Of a DNA stretch of 64,000 nt, positions 37,101 to 43,826 are shown piece by piece. This DNA comes from Danxiaibacter sp048498555. Its GTDB lineage: Bacteria > Bacteroidota > Bacteroidia > Chitinophagales > Chitinophagaceae. A model generated the notes under the pieces. The model searched no databases and was not told the origin of the DNA. It saw only the letters and a list, made by a program, of their open reading frames with translations. Every line of letters begins with the position of its first letter. Position 1 is the first letter of the stretch. A program made the position numbers and the translations under genes. The stretch spans positions 124,001-188,000 of the forward strand of contig JBEHXT010000004.1 of NCBI GenBank assembly GCA_048498555.1. Direction: 5' to 3'.

Positions 37101-37199
37101 TACGACAGATCGCTTATGCCTGAAGGGCTTGCACAAAGCATGGGACAAAAGGACCTGGTGAATTTGGTGGAGTATTTGACGACGCTAAAGAAACACTAA
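34137..37199 (+). CDS. Lipoprotein with beta-propeller, HEAT repeats and c-type haem domain
   Basis: 1020 residues. A lipoprotein signal (LLGAC, Cys about 24) is followed by a six-bladed-propeller dehydrogenase-like domain (about 50-440; VWVCEAYNYRNQ, DENGDGKADKK, GPDGKLYFNFGN, LFIADWYDPGVGGH), then a HEAT-repeat stretch (about 450-850) and a C-terminal mono-haem cytochrome c domain (CATCH, C897/C900/H901). This is the architecture annotated as PVC-type haem-binding protein, abundant in Planctomycetes and Verrucomicrobia and present in many Bacteroidota. It is probably a periplasmic or surface sugar dehydrogenase that passes electrons to its haem; the substrate is unknown. It follows a secreted Gfo/Idh oxidoreductase, a common association. 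Confidence 0.9.
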   Translation: MLMLMRSLISRFAPVPVVMSVLLGACTGPSDKKEEPSKPLTEAERHLPENALRGLKVADGLEATLFAHEPMLVNPTNIDIDEKGRVWVCEAYNYRNQLNPQNPVKNEGDRILILEDTNNDGIADKQTVFYQGTEINAPLGISVLGNKVIVSCSPNVFVFTDENGDGKADKKEILFTGIGGIQHDHAIHAFNFGPDGKLYFNFGNAGDSIENKEGKVIRDPEGNIVRNDGKPYRQGMVFRCNLDGSEFEVLANNFRNNYEVAEDSYGTMWQSDNDDDGNRGVRINYVMPYGNYGYTDEITGAGWHQRRVNMEDSIPYRHWHLNDPGVVPNLLQTGAGSPTGMVIYEGNLLPEKYRNQMIHADAGPNIVRSYAVEPDGAGYKATINNIVEGTGDNWFRPSDVCVAPDGSLFIADWYDPGVGGHQVADLDRGRIFRVAPTGSKYSVPPFNLDNPEDAIKALQSPNISRRYLAWQKLHSWGTDAIPALEKMYRSDNSRFRARALWLLGKIPGKGFGYITDALKDKDDNIRITALRIALENKEDTVGIVKQLINDPSAQVRREAAIALRHNKSPEAPVLWAQLAKQYDGKDRWYLEALGIGADKQWDTYFPAWLTAVNNNWNTTEGRDIVWRARTPQTLPLLVQIVSNPEHNPDNYLKFYRAFDFHPGPEKEKALRALLEGHHPQQDRINSIVLMLIDETKVPMTPAFKNAIASALNSVKGTQDYVDLVSRYKLKDKNNELLQIVEQSNNKGLQTSAIRVLLSNNGDALVKKALEPKDSISLKIIKALGGYEDKKSKDILQTIVLDTKYPADLRNAAIESFSHGWSGEDRLLALAKENKLPEDVKPVAVKILSTAYRGEIKKEAAKYLDISTGPVNKIAPVAELVALHGDATAGATVFTTYCATCHQVNNKGVDFGPKLSEIGSKLSKEAIYTSIMEPSAGISFGFEGYSFKLKNGTQLLGYISSKTNDDITIKMIGGTEEKHSKTEIVEQKPYDRSLMPEGLAQSMGQKDLVNLVEYLTTLKKH

Positions 37200-37207
37200 G
37201 AAAGATC

Positions 37208-37236
37208 GCTGATATCTGATGTTAAGATGTCTGATT
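37208..37236 (+). repeat. CTGAT-type array after the haem/propeller gene
   Basis: GCTGATA, TCTGATG, TTAAGATG, TCTGATT (lengths 7, 7, 8, 7), starting 8 nt after the stop. The left arm in the POT-OPT gap has the same 7, 7, 8, 7 structure. Confidence 0.8.
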
Positions 37237-37284
37237 TTCTTAACGCGGAAACCTACATTGTAACTAAACAAGCTTATAAACTGG

Positions 37285-37322
37285 AAAGCCGTTAGACTTT
37301 TACAAAAAAGTCTAACGGCTTT
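37285..37322 (+). terminator. Terminator of the haem/propeller gene
   Basis: A perfect 17-bp stem, AAAGCCGTTAGACTTTT (37285-37301) with 37306-37322, around a 4-nt loop. The T-tract is short (TTTCTGTTTG). Confidence 0.8.
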
Positions 37323-37388
37323 CTGTTTGAAGAATACCATTGACACGACCTTCCTCAAAAAACATTAACCCGATCAACATTAAACAGC

Positions 37389-37444
37389 AGCTGACAGCTG
37401 ATTGCTCATAGCTGATTGCTGATTGCTAACAGCTGGCAGCTAAT
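37389..37444 (+). repeat. Eight 7-nt words upstream of the LpxH-like gene
   Basis: AGCTGAC, AGCTGAT, TGCTCAT, AGCTGAT, TGCTGAT, TGCTAAC, AGCTGGC, AGCTAAT in exact register. With the terminator and the shorter array it accounts for most of the 316-bp gap 37200-37515. Confidence 0.9.
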
Positions 37445-37515
37445 TTCATATTTGCATAACACTACGGTAACCTCCAAATAACATTAAACAGGGTACTTTG
37501 TAAAACCTCTTACAA

Positions 37516-38394
37516 ATGGAAAGAAGACCCGTTGATGTTGTAGTGATGAGTGACCTTCACCTTGGTACGTACGGCTGCCATGCAAAAGAAATCGTCAATT
37601 ACCTTAAAAGCGTTTCACCCCAGATCCTCATCCTAAATGGTGACGTTATTGACGGATGGCAATTCAGCAAACGGTATTTTCCTGTTAGCCACATGCAGGT
37701 AATCAAAGAGATCATGAGCCTGCTGAGCAATGGCACACGGGTAATTTATATTACCGGTAACCATGATGAAATGATGCGCAGGTACAGCGACATCCAGATC
37801 GGGAACTTTCAGTTGACAGATAAGCTGGTAATGGAAATAAACGGCAAAATGACGTGGATTTTCCATGGCGACGTGTTTGACGCCACAACAAAAGGCGGTG
37901 CCAAACTGCTTGCTAAAATGGGCGGCCATGGTTATGATTTGCTTATCCTGATGAACAGCTTTATTAACTGGTGGCTGCGCATCTTCGGCAGGGAAAGAAT
38001 GAGCTTTAGCAAGAAGGTTAAGAACAGTGTTAAAAAAGCAGTTTCCTGGATCTCTGATTTCGAACAAACTGCTGCCGAGTTAGCGATTGAAAAGAAGTAT
38101 GATTATGTTATCTGCGGACATATCCACCAACCTCAAAAAAGAGTAATCGAAACAAAAAATGGCAAGGTAACCTACCTCAATAGTGGCGACTGGATTGAAA
38201 ACCTTACCTGCCTTGAATACAAACAAAACGAGTGGACCATCTTTCAATATGATGAAAAAAACTTCCCTGCAGTAAATGAAAAAATGGATAAAAAACTTCC
38301 GCGTCTAAATGTAGTTACCGATGAGGTGGGACTCTTTATTCATTCCCTTTTGCAGCCGCCAATGGGCGAAGAACCTAAGGTGGTAAACTTTTAA
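37516..38394 (+). CDS. LpxH-like metallophosphoesterase (putative UDP-2,3-diacylglucosamine hydrolase)
   Basis: 292 residues. All calcineurin-type metal motifs are present: MSDLHLG (D13, H15), NGDVIDGW (D43), GNHD (N82, H83, D84), FHGD (H117) and GHIHQP (H202, H204). The order and the NSGDW segment near 225 resemble LpxH-type enzymes, which cleave UDP-2,3-diacylglucosamine in lipid A synthesis, but this protein is longer than E. coli LpxH and specificity is inferred. It is followed after 11 nt by a glycosyltransferase gene, suggesting a two-gene envelope-lipid operon. Confidence 0.85.
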   Translation: MERRPVDVVVMSDLHLGTYGCHAKEIVNYLKSVSPQILILNGDVIDGWQFSKRYFPVSHMQVIKEIMSLLSNGTRVIYITGNHDEMMRRYSDIQIGNFQLTDKLVMEINGKMTWIFHGDVFDATTKGGAKLLAKMGGHGYDLLILMNSFINWWLRIFGRERMSFSKKVKNSVKKAVSWISDFEQTAAELAIEKKYDYVICGHIHQPQKRVIETKNGKVTYLNSGDWIENLTCLEYKQNEWTIFQYDEKNFPAVNEKMDKKLPRLNVVTDEVGLFIHSLLQPPMGEEPKVVNF

Positions 38395-38405
38395 AAATAT
38401 ATCCA

Positions 38406-39500
38406 ATGTTATTCTCCGGAAACCAATCCCGCAACTTCTTCCACATACCGCGTAAAAGCCGGATACTATATGCTGTGCAGGCTACCGGCAACGGCCATAT
38501 TGCACGCGCCCTTGAACTGATGCCCTACCTGGAACAATACGGTTCAGTTGACGTTTTTTTAAGTGGCAGCAACAGTAATCTTTCTTTCGATCTTCCGATA
38601 AAATACAGAAGCAAAGGTGTAAGCCTTTTTTATGGCAACCGGGGCGGACTGGATTACTGGAAAATGATGAAAGACATTAGCATTAAAAGGATCTGGAAAG
38701 AAGCCAATGAACTTCCCGTTGAAAAATATGATGTCGTTATAAACGATTTTGAAAGCATCACTGCTTTAGCCTGCAGGCTGAAAAAAGTAACCTCCGTAAA
38801 CTTTGGACACCAGGCGAGCTTTCATTCAGCGAACTCACCAAGGCCATCATTCAAAAATCCCAGCGGGGAATTCATCCTGCGGTACTATGCCACGGCATCT
38901 GACTATGTGGGCTTGCACTTTGAGCAATATGATGACTTTATTTTTTCTCCTGTTATCAAGAAAGATATTCTTGAGGCGAATCCTGTAGATAACGGACATG
39001 TAACAGTGTACCTCTCTCATTACTCAGATGAGGTGGTTGCGGCGCAGCTGTACAAAGTGGAAGGTACAAGATTCGAAGTATTCTCCAAAAAAGTAAAAGA
39101 AGCACATACAAGCGGAAATGTCACCTTCATTCCAGTCAACAACGCGGCTTTCAATCAAAGCATGATCAATAGCAAAGGGATTATTACAGGTGCAGGATTT
39201 GAGACCCCTGCTGAGGCGCTGTATATGGGCAAAAAGCTATTGAGCCTTCCTATCAAAGGGCAATACGAGCAATTGTGCAATGCTGAAGCTTTAAAGAATT
39301 TTTATGTGCCAGTCGTTAAATCAATTGATGATAATTTTTCCGCAATTGTGGATCAATGGTTGCAAGGCGTTAACCCAAGGCAACTAAGGCTTAGCCATTC
39401 CACAGCAGAAATAGTTGACATTGCTATTGAACGGGCACACAACCTAAGGGAAAGCTTTGATAATGATATGCTGCCGGAAGTGATAGGCTATGCGTTGTAG
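38406..39500 (+). CDS. GT-B-type glycosyltransferase (MJ1255/VC2487-like)
   Basis: 364 residues. After a basic N-terminus the protein has YAVQATGNGHIARALELMP (about 23-41), the nucleotide-sugar fold entry typical of MurG/MJ1255-like enzymes, and near 255-285 the second half has ITGAGFETPAEALYMGKKLLSLP, the conserved donor-binding region. It has no signal or membrane helix, so it probably works at the cytoplasmic face. Donor and acceptor are not evident. Linkage to the LpxH-like gene (11-nt spacing) points to glycolipid synthesis. The final GTTGTAG, containing the stop codon, resembles the words of the array that follows. Confidence 0.82.
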   Translation: MLFSGNQSRNFFHIPRKSRILYAVQATGNGHIARALELMPYLEQYGSVDVFLSGSNSNLSFDLPIKYRSKGVSLFYGNRGGLDYWKMMKDISIKRIWKEANELPVEKYDVVINDFESITALACRLKKVTSVNFGHQASFHSANSPRPSFKNPSGEFILRYYATASDYVGLHFEQYDDFIFSPVIKKDILEANPVDNGHVTVYLSHYSDEVVAAQLYKVEGTRFEVFSKKVKEAHTSGNVTFIPVNNAAFNQSMINSKGIITGAGFETPAEALYMGKKLLSLPIKGQYEQLCNAEALKNFYVPVVKSIDDNFSAIVDQWLQGVNPRQLRLSHSTAEIVDIAIERAHNLRESFDNDMLPEVIGYAL

Positions 39501-39502
39501 AA

Positions 39503-39537
39503 GTTGTACGTTATACGTTGTAAGTTATACGTTTGAG
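39503..39537 (+). repeat. 7-nt array GTTGTAC after the glycosyltransferase gene
   Basis: GTTGTAC, GTTATAC, GTTGTAA, GTTATAC, GTTTGAG, starting 2 nt after the stop. A related array of the same word lies at 45068-45102. Confidence 0.88.
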
Positions 39538-39583
39538 TGTGACTGGTGAAACTGAAACAATCTCCTATATTAGGCTGTCATGG

Positions 39584-39676
39584 TTCGTGAAACACGAAAC
39601 ACATTTTCAATACTTATCAAATAGACTTTTCTGGGTGTATTAGCTAATAGCGTAAGATGTTTCGTGAGACACGAAA
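39584..39676. repeat. Two TTTCGTG/CACGAAA palindromes 77 bp apart
   Basis: TTCGTG-AAA-CACGAA at 39584-39598 and TTTCGTG-AGA-CACGAAA at 39660-39676. Both have 3-nt centres. They could be paired operator sites or small hairpins in the gap between convergent genes; they are also compatible with 7-nt words (AAACACG, AAACACA). Confidence 0.7.
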
Positions 39677-39720
39677 TATAGCGATCGCCGCATAGTTTGT
39701 GCTCTCATTACATAGAATAC

Positions 39721-40635
39721 CTACTTCCTACAAGTAGTAACAGTAAACTTCACTGCAGGCTTGTGAAATATTTTCTGCCCGGGTGCGCCGTATTTTTTGA
39801 TCGGCTCGTTATTCATGATGTAGAAAGAGCCATCATCTCCCGTTTCTCCTTCCTGCAAGCCAAGCGACCATCTGTTTTGCATATTTTGAAGCCATGAAAG
39901 CTTTTCATGCGCAGTCTGTAAATTTTTGAATTGTTCAATTTGTTCTACAGGGTAAATAAATTCAATACCTAAAACAATATTGTCAACATCAAAATATATT
40001 TTATTCTTAGGCAGTTCAAAACCATTCCAGCCTTTGGCGTTTGCGTACATCACCAGGTTGGTATCAGTAAGTTCTTTACCGGGCGCACGTTGTACATCGT
40101 CCCATTCATACCAGTGGAATCTTATCGGCACTTTAAAATTAGCAGTGGTTTCGTTCATAAGTATTTTAATGTTGTCAACATACCCACTCCTCCCCTTGTT
40201 ATTTAAATAACGCGCTATTATAATAAATCTCGTCTCCGGTCCCGGACCAACATATTGCTTAATGCTTCCCACGCGTTTGTTAAGCACCACCTGCGTTAAT
40301 TTCTTACAGGCCTGCACCACAACCGGAGCCAGCACATTGGCCGATTGGTGAAGCCTTATTTCCTTTAAGGACATCAGTTCCTTTATATTAAATGACCGCT
40401 TATCATATCCCAGAAACTCGATTGAAACATGGTCGTTCACGTCTACAGAATCCTTTTCTAACAGAAAATAGCCCAACGAATCGGTATAGGTAATCTTTGC
40501 ATTATTGCTATAAATAACCGTGGCATAGGTAAGTGGTTTAGCAGTGGCAGAATCTACAACCTTGCAGCGGACATCCTGCGCAAAAGTGTGCACGCAGCTT
40601 AACATAAGCAGGATGGTGACGAGTCGTAGATTCAT
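39721..40635 (-). CDS. Secreted protein with carboxypeptidase-like regulatory domain
   Basis: 304 residues. Signal peptide about 1-19 (CVHTFAQ end), then a CarboxypepD_reg-like domain (about 22-95: CKVVDSATAKPLTYATVIY, SIEFLGYDKRSF, LKEIRLHQS) and about 200 residues that I do not recognise, with an alternating Tyr/Ile/Lys beta-type pattern (TRFIIIARYLNNKGRSGYVDNIKIL). Bacteroidota encode many such proteins; function unknown, probably cell-surface. It stands alone. Confidence 0.75.
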   Translation of the reverse strand: MNLRLVTILLMLSCVHTFAQDVRCKVVDSATAKPLTYATVIYSNNAKITYTDSLGYFLLEKDSVDVNDHVSIEFLGYDKRSFNIKELMSLKEIRLHQSANVLAPVVVQACKKLTQVVLNKRVGSIKQYVGPGPETRFIIIARYLNNKGRSGYVDNIKILMNETTANFKVPIRFHWYEWDDVQRAPGKELTDTNLVMYANAKGWNGFELPKNKIYFDVDNIVLGIEFIYPVEQIEQFKNLQTAHEKLSWLQNMQNRWSLGLQEGETGDDGSFYIMNNEPIKKYGAPGQKIFHKPAVKFTVTTCRK

Positions 40636-40971
40636 ACAGTTACTTTTTTAGTTAATGCCGGTTGAAACTACAAGATTAAGCATTTTTGATATAGGTGCAT
40701 TTTAAAAAACAATTGCCTGCTGCCTTTAAACATCCGCCCCACGAAAACAGGAAACGGTATTTTTTTTGCTATATCCGTTTTGCCATTTATCATTTATAAA
40801 AGTGAACCTTTTGATATTTGAAGTGTTTTACTAATTTTGAGTAATCTTATTAGCGTACTATAAAGCTAAATGGTTATATAGTTGAATGTAGCCTTTCCAG
40901 GTTACCACATTCCGGAGTTGAAACCAAACCATCTGTAAAAGCACCCTCGGGAACGTAGAAAAAACAATTAT
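40636..40971. other. 336-bp divergent control region before the desaturase gene
   Basis: Contains the promoter at 40809-40839 and about 130 nt of leader without an evident riboswitch or terminator. No repeat array is seen here. Confidence 0.6.
40809..40839 (+). promoter_or_regulatory. Promoter of the desaturase gene
   Basis: TTTTG (40809-40813), 18-nt spacer, TAATTTTG (40832-40839), a full two-element match to the Bacteroidota promoter. It predicts a leader of about 125 nt. Confidence 0.65.
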
Positions 40972-42072
40972 ATGACAGCAAGAACAGTTAAACCGGCGTT
41001 TACTAAGACTGGAGAAGACTTATTTCTACAGCTACGACATGAAGTGAACAGAACAGTAAAAGCTTTAGAACCTACCCGAAAAAGAAGAATCAAAATAAAA
41101 GCTTACCTGTTTCCTACGCTTTATGTGGCTGCTTATTTTGTAGCAATCACATGGGGGCGTAACCTGGCCATTTTTTATTCTGCCTATTTTGCAATGGGCA
41201 TTTTCCTTGTACTCAATTATCTGAATATTGTTCACGAAGCAGTTCACGGAACGCTCTTCAGAAACAATGCAATCAACCGGGCCTATGTTGGCTTTTTTGA
41301 TTTGATGGGCGCAAACAGTTACATCTTTAAGATAAGGCACGTACGTTTTCACCACAATTATCCAAACATCCAGGGATGGGACACAGACTTTGAGCAGAGC
41401 CCACTGGCAAGAGTTTTTCCACACGGCCCATTTTCAAAATTGCATAAATACCAGCATATTTATCTGCCGTTTCTTTACCCGTTGTACCTTTTTAACTGGT
41501 TATTGGTAAGGGATTTTAAAGACTTCTTTAAGAAAAAAACAATCGTTCACAAACTTGTTACCGGCATCCCACGCAGGGAATATGTAAAGCTTTTTATTTT
41601 TAAGGCTTTCTTCTTTTTCTATATGCTTGTTTTGCCTATGCTGGCGCTGGCTCTTAGTTTCACGCAAGTACTTGCCGGCTTTTTAATTTTTATGTTTACC
41701 GCGAGCATATTTTCCCTTCTGGTGCTATTGTCGCCACATGCAAGTATTGAAAGTGAATTTCCAATGCCGGATGAGAAAGGTATGATGCACTCCACATGGT
41801 TCATTCACCAGCTATCCTGCACCAATGATGTGAAAGAAGATAACTGGTTTACGAGATTTTTTATGGGATGCTTTAACTACCATATTGCACACCATCTTTT
41901 TCCTTCGGTTAATCATGTGTACTATCCTGAAATAACAAAAACCATCCGCCAATTCGCTGAAAAGAACCAATTGCCTTACCGTACATATTCTTTGGCAACG
42001 TCATTAAAAAACCACTACATATTGCTAAAGAACAATGCGTTTCATGAGAATATTTTTGAGGAAACAATGTAA
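40972..42072 (+). CDS. Fatty acid desaturase
   Basis: 366 residues. Three histidine boxes that bind the di-iron centre: HEAVH (88-92), RHVRFHH (H123, H127, H128) and HIAHH (304-308). Two pairs of membrane helices (about 47-85 and 208-255) separate them as in the integral-membrane acyl-lipid desaturases. It introduces a double bond into membrane lipid acyl chains with O2 and electrons from ferredoxin or cytochrome; position and substrate are not predictable. It is monocistronic with its own promoter, a long leader and a terminator, which would suit regulation by temperature or membrane state, but nothing in the leader shows it. Confidence 0.92.
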   Translation: MTARTVKPAFTKTGEDLFLQLRHEVNRTVKALEPTRKRRIKIKAYLFPTLYVAAYFVAITWGRNLAIFYSAYFAMGIFLVLNYLNIVHEAVHGTLFRNNAINRAYVGFFDLMGANSYIFKIRHVRFHHNYPNIQGWDTDFEQSPLARVFPHGPFSKLHKYQHIYLPFLYPLYLFNWLLVRDFKDFFKKKTIVHKLVTGIPRREYVKLFIFKAFFFFYMLVLPMLALALSFTQVLAGFLIFMFTASIFSLLVLLSPHASIESEFPMPDEKGMMHSTWFIHQLSCTNDVKEDNWFTRFFMGCFNYHIAHHLFPSVNHVYYPEITKTIRQFAEKNQLPYRTYSLATSLKNHYILLKNNAFHENIFEETM

Positions 42073-42139
42073 GGAAGCCGGGCCGGGCGGTACATGTAAA
42101 ACCAGAAAATAAAATTCAAAAATAAAAAGACCGATATAA

Positions 42140-42188
42140 AAAAGGGTAGCAATAGCCAAATAGCAGCCATTGTTACCCTTTTCTTTTA
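42140..42188 (+). terminator. Terminator of the desaturase gene
   Basis: AAAAGGGTAGCAATAGC (42140-42156) pairs with 42166-42182 with one mismatch and one G-U pair, followed by CTTTT. Confidence 0.82.
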
Positions 42189-42260
42189 ATAAGTAATGAC
42201 AAACAAACGTTTGCGCCATTTTATTGCCAGACAGCCTTAATCATTAGATAACACCTCTGT

Positions 42261-42292
42261 TTTGCATATATTCACATCTTAGTTAAAATTTG
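42261..42292 (+). promoter_or_regulatory. Promoter candidate of the phosphodiesterase-like gene
   Basis: TTTG (42261-42264), 20-nt spacer, AAAATTTG (42285-42292), one mismatch to TAnnTTTG. The start codon is 40 nt downstream. Confidence 0.45.
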
Positions 42293-42332
42293 CGTCCGCA
42301 ATTTTTGCTCGTTAATACAAAAACGATTTATA

Positions 42333-43577
42333 ATGCAATACAGAAAATTGATCACGGCTTTTGTGGCAGGTTTATGTTTCGTTTCATTTGCCCGGGGCCA
42401 GAAAACGAAAAAGACCGTTTTTGTAATTGTTGACGGAATAGCATCTGACCTTATTGAAAAATTACCAACGCCCAACCTTCACGCCATTGCCGGCAAAAAA
42501 GGCTTTTCAAAATCTTATGTGGGTGGATTGAAAGGTGGCTATTCGGAAACGCCTACCATTTCTGCCGTTGGGTATAACAGTGAACTTACAGGTACGTGGG
42601 TGAACAAACACAATGTATGGGACAATGATATTGCAGCGCCCAACTATAACTATTATACCATCTTTCGCTATTTGAAACAACAATATCCGTCTAAAAAAAC
42701 TGCGATATTTTCCAGCTGGGAGGATAACAGAACCAAACTTGTGGGCGATAATTTTGCGCCAACAGGAAACATTGCCGTTGATCATCATTATGACGGACTG
42801 GAGAATGACACGATTAATTACCCGCATGATAAAAAGCGCGACTTCATGAGTAATATAGACGAAAGCGTCGCGCAACATGCAGCGGATTATATTAAAAGTG
42901 ATGCGCCGGACCTTTCGTGGGTTTATCTTGAATACACGGATGATATGGGTCATATGCACGGCGACAGCCCGGAATACTATAAAGCCATTGAACTTGCGGA
43001 TAAACGCGTTGGCTATTTATGGCAGGCGATACAATACAGGGAAAAGAATTTTAATGAAGATTGGTTGATAGTGATTACAACTGACCATGGGCGTGATAAA
43101 GCAACGGGTAAAAATCATGGAGGGCAGAGTGATCGCGAACGTGCCAGCTGGATTGTTACCAATGCCGCGAACCCCAATGAAGAATTTAAAGAGCCTCATT
43201 TATCTGCTGTTGATATCATGCCTTCCATCGCAAGATTTATGAATATTAATGTTCCGCAACAAAATGCTTTTGAAGTAGACGGAATTCCTTTTATCGGGCA
43301 GATTTCATTTATTCAACCAACCGTTGCATTTGCCGATGGAAAGGTGAATATAAACTGGAAGGCTGTTCAGAAAAAGGGAGATGTAAAAGTTTGGGTATCT
43401 ACAACAAATCATTTCAAAAAAGGTGGTAAGGATGAATATACTGTTTTAGGTTCATCGCCGTTGGCTGGACAAAAGGCATCATTTAAATTACCTGAAAACA
43501 GTACCGGATTCTATAAAATAGTATTGCAGGCTGATGGAAATAATTATAATTACTGGAGCGGAAAGAGCGTTGATTAA
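42333..43577 (+). CDS. Secreted alkaline-phosphatase-superfamily enzyme (nucleotide pyrophosphatase/phosphodiesterase-like)
   Basis: 414 residues. Signal peptide about 1-22. The type I phosphodiesterase fold shows VFVIVDGIASD (metal Asp D34), the nucleophile region YSETPTISAVGY (T73 or T75), YTDDMGHMHG (metal Asp/His, about 200) and ITTDHGRD with KNHGGQ (about 250-265). The last 85 residues form a separate beta-sandwich-like domain (KVNINWKAVQKKGDVKVWVS). It probably hydrolyses extracellular phosphodiesters; substrate not evident. The TAA stop is part of the first word of a 7-nt array. Confidence 0.87.
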   Translation: MQYRKLITAFVAGLCFVSFARGQKTKKTVFVIVDGIASDLIEKLPTPNLHAIAGKKGFSKSYVGGLKGGYSETPTISAVGYNSELTGTWVNKHNVWDNDIAAPNYNYYTIFRYLKQQYPSKKTAIFSSWEDNRTKLVGDNFAPTGNIAVDHHYDGLENDTINYPHDKKRDFMSNIDESVAQHAADYIKSDAPDLSWVYLEYTDDMGHMHGDSPEYYKAIELADKRVGYLWQAIQYREKNFNEDWLIVITTDHGRDKATGKNHGGQSDRERASWIVTNAANPNEEFKEPHLSAVDIMPSIARFMNINVPQQNAFEVDGIPFIGQISFIQPTVAFADGKVNINWKAVQKKGDVKVWVSTTNHFKKGGKDEYTVLGSSPLAGQKASFKLPENSTGFYKIVLQADGNNYNYWSGKSVD

Positions 43578-43826
43578 TTGAAAATGGACAATTGAAAATT
43601 GACAATGAAAGGCAGTTAACCACGGAGGTCACGGAGCTTTTTTCACAGAGTTGCACAGCCTTTTTTTTCGCAGAAGTACAAAAGCACAGAATTCCAATTA
43701 GCAGGAAAATTCTGTGCTTTTTTTATTATTAAACGTGCCCCTTTACTCTGTGGTAAAACTTTTCGATACCGAAGTCGCTACTATCTCTCCATTTTCAATT
43801 GTCCCTTGTCAATTTTCAATTCTTCC
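43575..43826. repeat. Mirror-image arrays that include both convergent stop codons
   Basis: Left: ATTGAAA, ATGGACA, ATTGAAA, ATTGACA (43577-43604) from the A of the TAA stop. A 10-nt-type segment with CACGGAGG and CACAGAG words follows (about 43619-43660), then the terminator, then the reverse complement of ATTGAAA, ATTGACA, AGGGACA, ATTGAAA (43789-43820). The right array overlaps the PmoA-type gene's last codons: its stop TGA (43816-43818) lies inside an ATTGAAA word. Confidence 0.9.
43680..43727 (+). terminator. Terminator between convergent genes
   Basis: AAAAGCACAGAATT (43680-43693) pairs perfectly with 43708-43721 and is followed by TTTTTTATTATT. The stem core is the same as in the lysS terminator (61791-61830). 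Confidence 0.9.

Noticed and set aside
39681..39688. GCGATCGC octamer (HIP1-like site)
   Set aside because: A single copy in 64 kb is not evidence for the cyanobacterial HIP1 system.
40846..40971. Riboswitch or thermosensor in the desaturase leader
   Set aside because: The leader is long enough, but I found no known riboswitch core and no strong hairpin that covers the start codon.
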